DNA from: Granulibacter bethesdensis
GTDB lineage: Bacteria; Pseudomonadota; Alphaproteobacteria; Acetobacterales; Acetobacteraceae
NCBI RefSeq assembly: GCF_001889545.1
Contig: NZ_CP018194.1
Span: 558,001 to 622,000 of the forward strand
DNA length: 64,000 nt
Direction of reading: 5' to 3'
Shown: piece after piece, positions 24,290 through 32,911 of the stretch
Position numbering within the stretch: position 1 is the stretch's first letter
Layout of the letters: each line of letters starts with the position of its first letter
Translations under genes and position numbers: made by a program
Notes under the pieces: model-generated
Told to the model about the DNA's origin: nothing
Database searches by the model: none
What the model saw: the letters and a program-made list of their open reading frames with translations, nothing else

Positions 24290-26236
24290 TCAGCCCGCCT
24301 GCTTCGTGCGCATATACCATTCCACCAGACGCCTGACTTGCCGCTCTGTATAGCCGCGGCTCATCATGCGCTGGACGAACTCGGTATGTTTCTTCTCAGT
24401 CTCCGCTTCTTTCTTGGAGCCAAAAGAGATCACGGGCAGCAGGTCTTCCACCTGGCTGAACATCCGCCTTTCAATGACCTCCCGGATTTTTTCATAGCTG
24501 GTCCAGGATGGATTGCGGCCGCCATAATTGGCGCGGGCACGCAGGGAGAATTTGACCACCTCATTACGGAAATCCTTGGGGTTGGCGATCCCGGCGGGTT
24601 TCTCGATTTTGGTCAGCTCCTGATTGAGCAGTTCGCGATCCATCATCTGGCCGGTATCAGGGTCTTTGAAATCCTGATGCTCAATCCAGGCATCGGCGTA
24701 ATCGACATAGCGGTCGAACAGGTTCTGGCCGTAATCGTTGTAGCTTTCCAGATAGGCTTTCTGTACCTCATGACCGATGAACTCGGCATAGCGTGGGGCC
24801 AGTTCCGCTTTGATGAATTCAAGATAGCGTTTCTCGGTGTCCGGTGCCAGTTGTTCCCGTCGGATCGACTGTTCCAGTACATACATCAGATGCACTGGAT
24901 CGGCAGCGACCTCATGCGTATCGTAATTGAAAGTCGCGGACAGCACCTTGAAGGCAAAGCGGGTGGAAATCCCATCCATACCCTCATCCAGTCCGGCGGC
25001 ATCGCGATATTCCTGCACCGATTTGGCATGCGGATCAGTTTCTTTGAGACTTTCTCCGTCATAGACCCGCAGTTTTGAAAACAGGCTGCCGGACGCCGGC
25101 GGCGTCAGACGTGACAGTACCGCGCAGCGTGCCAGCATTTCCAGCGTGCCGGGCGCGCAGGGGGAGTTGGCCAGATCGCTGTTGCGGATCAGCTTGTCAT
25201 AAATTTTTTCCTCTTCGGTGACGCGCAGGCAGTAGGGAACCTTGATGACGCAGATGCGGTCGATAAAAGCTTCATTGTTCTTGTTGTTACGAAAGCTCTG
25301 CCATTCGCTTTCATTGGAATGGGCCAGAATCACACCCTGGAACGGGATCGCGCCGATATTTTCCGTGCCGACGTAATTGCCCTCCTGCGTGGCGGTCAGC
25401 AGCGGATGCAGCATCTTGATCGGTGCCTTGAACATCTCCACGAATTCCAGCATCCCCTGCGTGGCGCGGTTCAGCCCGCCGGAGAAGCTGTAGGCATCGG
25501 GATCATTCTGGCTGAAATGCTCCAGCATGCGAATGTCGACCTTGCCGACCATGCTGGAGATATCCTGATTATTTTCATCTCCCGGCTCGGTTTTCGCAAC
25601 ACCGATCTGGCGCAGGCGGGACGGGTAGAGTTTGGCCACCCGGAACCGGTCGATATTGCCGTCGAACTCGTCCAGCCGCTTGAGCGCCCACGGGCTGAGC
25701 AGCCCGGTCAGGCGGCGGCGGGGGATGCCGAATTTGTCTTCCAGCAGCGGTCCCATCGCCTCCGGATCGAACAGGCCAAGGGGGCTTTCGAAAACCGGGC
25801 TGATCGCTGTCCCGGCCTTGAGAACATAGATCGGCTCCTGCTCCATCAAGGCTTTCAGCCTTTCGGCAAGCGATGATTTGCCGCCGCCTACCGGACCGAG
25901 CAGGTAGAGTATCTGTTTCCGTTCCTCCAGACCCTGAGCGGCATAGCGGAAGAAGTTGACGATCCGCTCGATCGTTTCCTCCATGCCGTAGAATTCGGCA
26001 AAGTTGGGATAAACTTTGATGGTGCGGTTCATGAACACGCGTCCCAGCCGCGCATCCCGGGAGGTATCGATCACCTCCGGTTCGCCGATTGCTTTCACCA
26101 TGCGTTCGGCGGCGGTGGCGTAGGTATCCGGCTGATCCCGGCAGAGCGACAGATACTCGCTCAGCGACATGTCGACTTCACGACGGGTTTCGTAAGTGTG
26201 CCTGGATTTGGAAAACAGATCGTCCAGCAAGCTCAT
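24290..26236 (-). CDS. prkA: PrkA family serine protein kinase (YeaG)
   Basis: 648-aa protein with an N-terminal AAA+ domain (P-loop LGPVGGGKSSLAERL; EFVEMFKAPIKMLHPLLTATQEGNYVGTE) and a C-terminal PrkA kinase-like region. Start chosen at MSLLDDLFSK, preceded by GGAG at 9 bases; the frame remains open upstream but that part has no family similarity. First gene of the minus-strand run prkA-yeaH-spoVR-regB-regA. In E. coli YeaG is induced by nitrogen starvation and stationary phase; regulation here is unknown. Confidence 0.95.
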   Translation of the reverse strand: MSLLDDLFSKSRHTYETRREVDMSLSEYLSLCRDQPDTYATAAERMVKAIGEPEVIDTSRDARLGRVFMNRTIKVYPNFAEFYGMEETIERIVNFFRYAAQGLEERKQILYLLGPVGGGKSSLAERLKALMEQEPIYVLKAGTAISPVFESPLGLFDPEAMGPLLEDKFGIPRRRLTGLLSPWALKRLDEFDGNIDRFRVAKLYPSRLRQIGVAKTEPGDENNQDISSMVGKVDIRMLEHFSQNDPDAYSFSGGLNRATQGMLEFVEMFKAPIKMLHPLLTATQEGNYVGTENIGAIPFQGVILAHSNESEWQSFRNNKNNEAFIDRICVIKVPYCLRVTEEEKIYDKLIRNSDLANSPCAPGTLEMLARCAVLSRLTPPASGSLFSKLRVYDGESLKETDPHAKSVQEYRDAAGLDEGMDGISTRFAFKVLSATFNYDTHEVAADPVHLMYVLEQSIRREQLAPDTEKRYLEFIKAELAPRYAEFIGHEVQKAYLESYNDYGQNLFDRYVDYADAWIEHQDFKDPDTGQMMDRELLNQELTKIEKPAGIANPKDFRNEVVKFSLRARANYGGRNPSWTSYEKIREVIERRMFSQVEDLLPVISFGSKKEAETEKKHTEFVQRMMSRGYTERQVRRLVEWYMRTKQAG

Positions 26237-26734
26237 GAAGGGCGGCTCCGTGACGTTTCGGGTGACAGTCTGGCGCTCGCGCGCGGGGCTGTGCAGTCCG
26301 TCCGGTATCAGCCTGCCTGAGATGCCGTATCCCCGGGGAGGGAACGGTATGCAGAAAACAGCGATACCGAACCGCCATACGTCGTCCGCAACAATCGCAC
26401 ATGTCTCTGTCCCGGACGGCGCAGGCTGTACTTCAGCATCCCATATGTGGGAACTCGGCCTGTCCTGCATCAGGGGAAGGGGAGGAGAAAAAGCGATTTC
26501 CGCTCTTGCAGAATAATCGCACCCGTCAGGGCTGCTCCGCCGAACTCCTGAACTGATGGACCGCCGGATCGTCCCGCATAATGGAACTTCTTGGACACAG
26601 CCTAGCAGTCAGGCAGAGGCATTTCGCAACTATAATCGAAGACATTCTGCATTTTTTTGCAATCACCGTGTCACATCGACGCTGTGGTCTCCGGGACACG
26701 GTTTTTGACAGGGGGGATTGTCTGTAAGGCCAGT
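26237..26734. other. Intergenic region of 498 bases between metY and prkA
   Basis: No gene is supported here. It must contain the prkA promoter (minus strand) and the metY 3' end. The only structure I see is CCGTGTC / GACACGG (26666-26701), a weak stem with a long loop and T's on the plus side, which faces the wrong way to stop metY. Short frames in this stretch have no recognisable protein features. Confidence 0.6.
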
Positions 26735-28033
26735 TCAGCCCTGTTCCAGAGCCTGATCGAGATCACGGAGAATATCGTCGATATGCTCCAGCCCGATCGA
26801 CAGGCGCACATAACCGGGGGAGACGCCGGTGGCGGCAAGAGCCGTTTCATCCAGTTGGGAATGTGTCGTTGTGGCCGGGTGAATTGCCAGACTCCTTGCA
26901 TCGCCGATATTGGCGACATGCAGGAAAAGCTTCAGCCGGTCGATAAAGCGCTGGCCTGCTTCCGTACCGCCTGCCAGTTCGAAGCCGACCAGCCCGCCTT
27001 TGCCGCCATGCAGATATTTGTCAGCCCGTGCCCGTGCGGCTCCTGTCTGATGGTTGGGGTGGATAACGCGAATCACCTCCTTCCTGCTGGCCAGCCAGTC
27101 TGCGACAATGGAGGCATTGCGGCTATGTGCATCGATCCGCAGAGGCAGTGTTTCAATACCCTGCAGCAGCAGAAACGCATTGAAGGGACTGATCGCCGCC
27201 CCCAGATCCCGCAACAGGGTGGTGCGGATTTTGACGATGTAGGCGACCGGCCCAAGCGCCCTGGTTGCCTCAACCCACACTGCACCGTGATAGCTGGGAT
27301 CAGGCTGGTTAAGCGCAGGCTGGCGCTCCGGATAAGCGGCCCAGTCAAATTGCCCGCCATCGACGATCAGCCCGCCGATGCTGGTGCCGTGGCCGCCAAG
27401 ATATTTGGTGGCGGAATAGACGACGATGGCTGCTCCATGCTCCAGCGGGCGAATCAGCAGCGGTGCTGCCGTGTTATCGATGATCAGGGGAATGCCCAGC
27501 GGGCGGCCCAGTGCGGCCACTTCAGCAATTGGGAAAACCTCCAGCTTTGGGTTGGGGAGGCTTTCCGCATACCAGGCACGGGTGCGATCATCGCTGGCGC
27601 GGACGAAAGCGGTCGGCTCGGTGGGGTCGACAAAGCGTACCTCGATACCCTGATCGCGCAGGGTATGGGCAAACAGATTCCATGTTCCCCCGTAGAGATC
27701 CGTTGAGCTGACGATATTGTCGCCTGCTCTGGCAAGGTTCTGGATAGCGTATGCCGAGGCCGCCTGACCGGAGGCAACAGCGAGCGCGGCCGCGCCGCCT
27801 TCCAACGCAGCAATGCGTTGTTCCAGTACGTCATTGGTCGGATTGCCGAGGCGTGTGTAGATGTTGCCGAGTTGTCTCAATCCGAACAGATCGGCGGCAT
27901 GGGCTGTATCATCGAACTGATAAGATGTCGTCTGATAGATGGGAACAGCCACTGCGCGGGTGGCGGGATCGCGGCGCCAGCCCGCATGCAGGGCGAGTGT
28001 AGCCGGATGAAGGCGTTCGTCTTTTCTGCCCAT
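26735..28033 (-). CDS. metY: O-acetylhomoserine sulfhydrylase-type PLP enzyme MetY
   Basis: 432-aa Cys/Met-metabolism PLP enzyme, likely making homocysteine from O-acetylhomoserine and sulfide. Family marks are LHAGWRRDPATRAVAVPIYQTTSY, YTRLGNPTNDVLEQRIA, SSTDLYGGTWNLF, and the PLP lysine in VYSATKYLGGHG. The length and the DPATRA motif favour MetY over cystathionine gamma-synthase. Single-gene unit divergent from the porin. The upstream DNA carries AT-rich inverted repeats (28052-28080). Confidence 0.93.
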   Translation of the reverse strand: MGRKDERLHPATLALHAGWRRDPATRAVAVPIYQTTSYQFDDTAHAADLFGLRQLGNIYTRLGNPTNDVLEQRIAALEGGAAALAVASGQAASAYAIQNLARAGDNIVSSTDLYGGTWNLFAHTLRDQGIEVRFVDPTEPTAFVRASDDRTRAWYAESLPNPKLEVFPIAEVAALGRPLGIPLIIDNTAAPLLIRPLEHGAAIVVYSATKYLGGHGTSIGGLIVDGGQFDWAAYPERQPALNQPDPSYHGAVWVEATRALGPVAYIVKIRTTLLRDLGAAISPFNAFLLLQGIETLPLRIDAHSRNASIVADWLASRKEVIRVIHPNHQTGAARARADKYLHGGKGGLVGFELAGGTEAGQRFIDRLKLFLHVANIGDARSLAIHPATTTHSQLDETALAATGVSPGYVRLSIGLEHIDDILRDLDQALEQG

Positions 28034-28350
28034 TTCACACCAATATATGGTTGATATTTTATATCACCATACATGATGGTTTATCTGTTGCAATGCTTTC
28101 AGCCCGCGTGGACCGAAATCCCTGTGTTGTGCAGGTGCAACATAAGTAATCGGTCCGGTTCGTTTATTTGTGCAGCGCAGCAAAAATTAGAGTGTGGGGC
28201 CAGCGTTACATCACTTTAACACAATATGCTGTGCAAAAATGCAACAGTGGAGTGATTACGGGAGAATGACCTTCTGTTAACCTTGACGATGCCAAGGCGG
28301 TATGGTCGGATCACGAAATAATAATAAACCGAAATTTGGGGGGTCCTTTA
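28034..28350. promoter_or_regulatory. Divergent metY-porin control region
   Basis: 317 bases without a gene, AT-rich compared with both flanks. Close to metY are TGATAT-TTT-ATATCA (28052-28066) and ACCAT-N5-ATGGT (28066-28080), candidate operator half-sites. I looked for SAM-II and SAH-type riboswitch sequence upstream of metY and did not see it. The porin promoter must lie in the right-hand part. Confidence 0.4.
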
Positions 28351-29886
28351 ATGTCGATAAAGTTCTCGACATGGCTCAAAGTGAGCACTGTTATTGCCGT
28401 CGGCGCTGGTTTTACAGCCACCCCGGCCTTCGCAGATGACTATACCGATCTGCTGAACATTCTGCGTGCCAAGGGCAGCCTGACCCAGAACGAATATAGC
28501 GCCCTGATGGCCAAGCATGGTACAGGCTCCCGCGCTGCAAGGGGCCGCACGGCCCGCGCCGCCCAGACTGATGCCGGTGCTGATGCGCAGGCGGCTGCCG
28601 CCAGCGCAGCGGCCAGCGCTGCTGCTGCTCAGGCCGCTGCGCAGTCTGCCCAGTCCTCCCTGCAGGCATCGAACATCATCCGCAGCAAGCCTTATGTGCC
28701 GGGCAAGGGGATCACGATCCGCGCTGGTGACATCGACCTGAACTTCTCCGGCTTCGTGAACGGCTACTACACCTACAGCGCCGGTGCGGTTGGCAGCGGA
28801 GTCGTGGGTGGTGGTCTTGCACAACCCAATCGGGATAACTCCGCTATCCGTGGCGGCCTGTTGCCTGCAGCCCTGATCTTCAAGGCCAGCACGACCCAGG
28901 CCGGTATCGATATGTCTGCCGTGTTCGGTATTTATCCGGGTATCAACAGCTCCAATACCGGCACGCAGTTTGGTGCCAATGGTGGCGGGTCTGCTTACGG
29001 CCTCAGCACCTCGGGTATCGATTTCCGTCAGGTCTATGTGACCGCAGGCACCAAGAAATTTGGCACGGTCAAGGTTGGTCGTGATCTGGGTATCTTCGGC
29101 TCCGACGCGATCTTGAGCGATGCGACCCTGCTCGGTGTGGGTGCATCTGGTGGCAATGCGATGCCTGGCAATACGGCTCTTGGCCGTATCGGCATTGGCT
29201 ATGTGTATGCTGACTGGCTGCCGCAGATCAGCTATGCCTCTCCCACTTTCGGCGGCGTACAGATTACCGTGGGTGCGATGTCCCCCTATTCTGTGACCAA
29301 TGCTTTCAGCGGTCAGCCGGGTGTAACAGGCTCGTCCAGCGATACGCTGATGTTCCAGGGCAAGGTCACATATGACTATGCTTTCGGCCCGGTGACCGGA
29401 CGCATGTGGAGCAGCTTCCTGGTGCAGCCGCAGCAGAAGCTGCAGGGTATTGTCGGTGCCAACACACGTGACAGCGTGCTGTCTGCCGCCATTGATGGTG
29501 GTATCAAAGCCAATTACGGCCCGTTTGGTATGGTTGGTTACTACTATCGTGGTTCGGGTCTCGGCACGACCGGCATTTTCTTTGATGCTATTGCCGCCAA
29601 TGGCCGCAAGCGTGATTCCGAGGGCTATTACGTCCAGGGTACCTACAACGTCACGAAGAAGCTCAAGCTGGTCGCCAGCTATGGTCAGAGCAATCTGAAT
29701 CAGGCCCCGGGTGAGATCAATCCCGACCTGATTCGCACCAACGAAGCGGCCATGGGCGGCGTGTATTACAGCCTCACCGACTGGATGACGCTGGTTGGCG
29801 AATATGCTTATGTGCAGTCGAAGTCGCATGGCGATACCGCCCTGCATTCCAACAACTTCACTGCCGGCACGATGCTGTTCTTCTAA
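28351..29886 (+). CDS. Outer-membrane porin
   Basis: 511-aa secreted protein. A signal peptide (VSTVIAVGAGFTATPAFA about residues 11-28) is followed by a helical Ala/Gln-rich stretch (residues 60-110, probable coiled coil) and then a beta-barrel rich in alternating polar/hydrophobic strands (INLNFSGFVNGYYTY-like region, YVYADWLPQISYASPTF, VGEYAYVQSKS) ending in Phe, as porins do. It resembles alphaproteobacterial and acetobacterial DcaP/porin_2-like proteins. Start at MSIKFSTW after a G-rich ribosome site. Strong codon bias and short leader suggest high expression. Confidence 0.85.
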   Translation: MSIKFSTWLKVSTVIAVGAGFTATPAFADDYTDLLNILRAKGSLTQNEYSALMAKHGTGSRAARGRTARAAQTDAGADAQAAAASAAASAAAAQAAAQSAQSSLQASNIIRSKPYVPGKGITIRAGDIDLNFSGFVNGYYTYSAGAVGSGVVGGGLAQPNRDNSAIRGGLLPAALIFKASTTQAGIDMSAVFGIYPGINSSNTGTQFGANGGGSAYGLSTSGIDFRQVYVTAGTKKFGTVKVGRDLGIFGSDAILSDATLLGVGASGGNAMPGNTALGRIGIGYVYADWLPQISYASPTFGGVQITVGAMSPYSVTNAFSGQPGVTGSSSDTLMFQGKVTYDYAFGPVTGRMWSSFLVQPQQKLQGIVGANTRDSVLSAAIDGGIKANYGPFGMVGYYYRGSGLGTTGIFFDAIAANGRKRDSEGYYVQGTYNVTKKLKLVASYGQSNLNQAPGEINPDLIRTNEAAMGGVYYSLTDWMTLVGEYAYVQSKSHGDTALHSNNFTAGTMLFF

Positions 29887-29907
29887 TCGACAGCACTGCA
29901 GATCGAC

Positions 29908-29941
29908 AAAAAAGGGGAGAAGCGGCAACGCTTCTCCCCTT
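29908..29941. terminator. Bidirectional terminator between the porin and the His-rich gene
   Basis: An 11-13-bp stem (GGGGAGAAGCG / CGCTTCTCCCC, 29914-29939) capped by a GCAA tetraloop. On the minus strand it is followed by a run of T's (the A-run at 29908-29913), ideal for the opposing gene. It also lies 25 bases beyond the porin stop. Confidence 0.85.
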
Positions 29942-29961
29942 CTCTATGTGTAAGTCATTCC

Positions 29962-30231
29962 TTATTGCGCGTTGGGTGCTTTTTCTTTCACGGCACCCGG
30001 CACATTCGTTTGAAGACCAGCTTTGTCGTCTTTGGTTGTGCCGGTACCCATGGCACCATCCGATGTGCTGGATGATGTGCCGGTTTTTGCGGCAGGACGC
30101 GCTTTGTGGTGCTTATGATGTGTTTGCTGGTGATTGCTTTCAGTGACCGTATCCTCGGCATGCACTGATAAGGGCGCAGTAAGACCAAGGCACAGAACGA
30201 GAGCGGTACCAAGGCTGGCAGGGCGTTTCAT
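29962..30231 (-). CDS. Small secreted His-rich protein, 89 aa
   Basis: Signal peptide residues 1-25 (LGTALVLCLGLTAPLSVHA, cleavage after VHA) precedes a hydrophilic, low-complexity mature part with HHKHHK and Ser/Thr/Lys runs, likely disordered and possibly metal-binding. Start at the second Met (ATG 30231) because AGGAAGGA ends 7 bases before it and directly touches the first ATG (30237). It follows hldE by about 100 bases. No family recognised. Confidence 0.72.
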   Translation of the reverse strand: MKRPASLGTALVLCLGLTAPLSVHAEDTVTESNHQQTHHKHHKARPAAKTGTSSSTSDGAMGTGTTKDDKAGLQTNVPGAVKEKAPNAQ

Positions 30232-30328
30232 TGGCATTCCTTCCTGATGATCCGGCCGGGACCGTGCCGGGTTTTCATCAGGACCAACGACTATGGCCCC
30301 TCTTCGTTCCCCTGTGGATGATGGCGAT

Positions 30329-31786
30329 TCAGAGGGGTGCCGAGATTTTCTGCACGATTCCGGTGGTTGAACGGCCCGGTACCAGATCGATCAACTCTAC
30401 TTTCCCACCTGCTGCGCGGACAACATCACCGCCGACCACATCTTCCTCGCGATAATCAGCCCCTTTGAACAGTCGGTCCGGAAGCAGAAGGGAGATCAGG
30501 GAAAGGGGAGTGTCTTCCTGAAATCCGACGACGCAATCCACCGCCCGCAGCCCAGCCAGAACGGTGCAGCGATCTTCAAATCCATTGATCGGGCGGGTTG
30601 GCCCCTTGAGGCGCGAAACGCTGGCATCCGTATTGACCGCAACGACAAGCCGGTCACAGCGCCTGCGGGCTTCATTCAACAGGGTGACATGGCCTGCATG
30701 CAGGATATCAAAGCATCCGTTGGTAAAGCCGACGGTCAGACCAAGCTGCTTCCATTTCTTGACCAGCGACCGTGCTTCTCCCACGCTGCGGGCAGAGCCG
30801 GTGCTGCCATTGGAGATGGCGGATTCATCCAGTTCTGCACGTAGTTCATCCAGAGTGAGTGTAGCGGTTCCCGCCTTGCTGACCACAACACCTGCGGCAG
30901 CGTTGGAGATTCGCATGGCACTTTCAAGGGTCAGGCCGCTGGCATGCGCCAGGGCGAGGGTAGCAATCACGGTATCGCCAGCCCCGGAGACATCGAATAC
31001 TTCCCGCGCACGGGCCGGCACGGTGTGAATGGCGATATCGGGCCGTCCATCAGAAGGGGCCTCAATCAGCATCATGCCCTTTTCGGAACGTGTCGCGAGA
31101 ATCGATGCACCGCCAGCCTGTCCCATGACGATCCGGGCGGCGGCAATAACGGAAGCCTCGTCATCGGCACGCTGATGGGCGGCGGCGGAGAGTTCCTTGA
31201 CGTTCGGTGTAATGCAGGTTGCGCCGGCATAGACCGAAAAATCCAGTGTTTTGGGATCGACGAAAACCGGAATACCGGCTTGCCGCGCCAGTCCGATCAC
31301 ATGCCTGATCACGGCAGGCGACAGTACACCCTTGCCGTAATCCGACAAAATGACTGCGCCACACTCTGCGATATGCGTGGCGACCATGGTCTGGAGCAGG
31401 GTTTCTTCTGCGGGCTGGGTTGGAAGATGGCTTTCATCGTCGGTGCGCACAACCTGCTGCTGTGCGGCCAGAAAGCGGGTTTTGCAGATGGTCGGCCGAT
31501 GGGGACTTTCCACCAGTGCATTGACGATACCGCTCGCCCGCTCCAGATGGGTTCTCAGCGCGACGGCGGTGTCATCATGGCCGATCAGCCCGACCAGAAT
31601 GGCTGTGCCGCCCAGATCGGCAATGTTATGCGCAACGTTGCCGGCGCCGCCGAGCATGGAATGGGTGCTGGTGATACGCAGAACCGGCACAGGCGCTTCC
31701 GGGGAAATGCGCTCCACGCTGCCATGCATGAATCTGTCCAGCATGACATCGCCGATGCAAAGGACGCGCGTGCTCGAAAAATCCAT
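30329..31786 (-). CDS. hldE: Bifunctional heptose kinase/adenylyltransferase HldE
   Basis: Makes ADP-glycero-manno-heptose for lipopolysaccharide core. The 485-aa chain has an N-terminal ribokinase-like domain (VLCIGDVMLDRFMHGSVERISPEAPVPVLR-type start; DVSGAGDTVIATLALA anion hole) and a C-terminal cytidylyltransferase-like domain (VGFTNGCFDILHAGHVTLLNEAR with HAGH). Both halves look intact. It shows that the organism makes heptose-containing LPS. Confidence 0.96.
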   Translation of the reverse strand: MDFSSTRVLCIGDVMLDRFMHGSVERISPEAPVPVLRITSTHSMLGGAGNVAHNIADLGGTAILVGLIGHDDTAVALRTHLERASGIVNALVESPHRPTICKTRFLAAQQQVVRTDDESHLPTQPAEETLLQTMVATHIAECGAVILSDYGKGVLSPAVIRHVIGLARQAGIPVFVDPKTLDFSVYAGATCITPNVKELSAAAHQRADDEASVIAAARIVMGQAGGASILATRSEKGMMLIEAPSDGRPDIAIHTVPARAREVFDVSGAGDTVIATLALAHASGLTLESAMRISNAAAGVVVSKAGTATLTLDELRAELDESAISNGSTGSARSVGEARSLVKKWKQLGLTVGFTNGCFDILHAGHVTLLNEARRRCDRLVVAVNTDASVSRLKGPTRPINGFEDRCTVLAGLRAVDCVVGFQEDTPLSLISLLLPDRLFKGADYREEDVVGGDVVRAAGGKVELIDLVPGRSTTGIVQKISAPL

Positions 31787-31940
31787 GAAAATCCCGCTCG
31801 TATGAAAAACCGTTTTCTCCTCCGGTCGGGCCGGGCGGAGATGAAAGCGAAGAGAAAACGGCCCGCCTGAAAAATCAAGCGTGCCGCTTTCTCATAAGGC
31901 AGAAAAGAGTGCGTAGGGCTGCACATAAATCCGCCGTTCT

Positions 31941-32906
31941 TTATTCGGCTTTGGAACCATTTTCTGGCGTTGTTGCGGGAGACGCGGTCGGGGCGGCTTT
32001 CTGCGCATGGGTATTGTCGCTGGAAGGACGCGGGGTTTTCATCATGGCGCCCGTCATCGGGATAAAGAACACACCGACATCGCGCCGGGAATGCACTTTC
32101 CCCTCGGCATCTTTGGTGTAGATGTAGAGAATCTGCCCGCGCTTGAAGGGCTGCCCGATGGGAATGATCATCCGGCCATTTGGTTTCAACTGCTTCAGCA
32201 GATCCGGCGGAGCATACTGGGCGGCGCAGGTGACGATGATGACATCGAATCCCCCCTCGACCTCCGGCCAGCCGAAATAACCGTCGCCGACCCGGCTGGA
32301 GATATTGTCATAGCCCAGTGGCGTGAAGATTTTCCCGACCGCCTTACCCAGCGGCTCGATAATCTCGATCGAGTAGCTGTGCTTGACGATGCGGGACAGA
32401 AGGGAGCTCTGGAACCCGCTGCCCGTGCCGATTTCCAGCGTCACATGCTCTGGCTTCGCCTCGCAGACCTGAGACATGTAGGCCTGTCCCAGATAGTCGG
32501 ACAGCGCCGATCCGTAGCCCAGCGCCCAGGGTTTCGGATCGGCCTCATAAGCCGCGCTGGGGGTCGGGGTATGGGTGTCATAGTGATAATGGTAATACTC
32601 ACGCGGCAATTGGCGGAAGGCTTCCATCACTGCGGGATCGGCATGGCCAAGCCTTTCCTTCAGATAGGATTCAATCCGTTGCAGCGCCGCAGGTTTACGG
32701 GCCTGAATGGCATCAAAGGCTTTCTGATCGATCTTGCAGGGGCGGCCAGATTCGGCCATCGCCTTTTCAAACCGTTCAAGTGTCCACGGCTGGGCGGCGG
32801 CATCGGCGGCACTGGCCTGTGCAAACAGGCGTGGCCCCTTGCTGGAGAAGGGCAGAGCAGCACCGGCGGCGGCTCCTGTAACGATCAGGGAGCGGCGGGA
32901 AAACAT
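31941..32906 (-). CDS. Exported protein-L-isoaspartate O-methyltransferase-like protein
   Basis: 321 aa. The N-terminus MFSRRSLIVTGAAAGAALPF has a twin-arginine motif and hydrophobic stretch, so it is predicted to be exported by Tat. The mature part is a PIMT-fold methyltransferase: VTLEIGTGSGFQSSLLSRIV (SAM motif I), YSIEIIEPLGKAVG, and VTCAAQYAPPDLLKQLKPNGRMIIPIG. Standard PIMT is a cytosolic repair enzyme of about 210 aa; this form has an extra N-terminal domain of about 100 residues. It starts 6 bases after the stop of the membrane protein upstream. Need for SAM outside the cytosol is a puzzle. Confidence 0.85.
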   Translation of the reverse strand: MFSRRSLIVTGAAAGAALPFSSKGPRLFAQASAADAAAQPWTLERFEKAMAESGRPCKIDQKAFDAIQARKPAALQRIESYLKERLGHADPAVMEAFRQLPREYYHYHYDTHTPTPSAAYEADPKPWALGYGSALSDYLGQAYMSQVCEAKPEHVTLEIGTGSGFQSSLLSRIVKHSYSIEIIEPLGKAVGKIFTPLGYDNISSRVGDGYFGWPEVEGGFDVIIVTCAAQYAPPDLLKQLKPNGRMIIPIGQPFKRGQILYIYTKDAEGKVHSRRDVGVFFIPMTGAMMKTPRPSSDNTHAQKAAPTASPATTPENGSKAE

Positions 32907-32911
32907 GCGGG

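Noticed and set aside
26666-26701. A possible terminator after metY
   Set aside because: The stem has a 22-base loop and its T's are on the plus strand, the wrong side for metY.
26657-27706. A 349-codon frame opposite metY
   Set aside because: Overlaps a clear gene almost completely and has no motif.
28034-28350. A SAM-II or SAH riboswitch before metY
   Set aside because: The expected conserved blocks and pseudoknot sequence were not seen.
28348-29928. A 526-codon open frame opposite the porin
   Set aside because: It is the complement of a strongly biased porin gene and has no signal, domain or ribosome site of its own.
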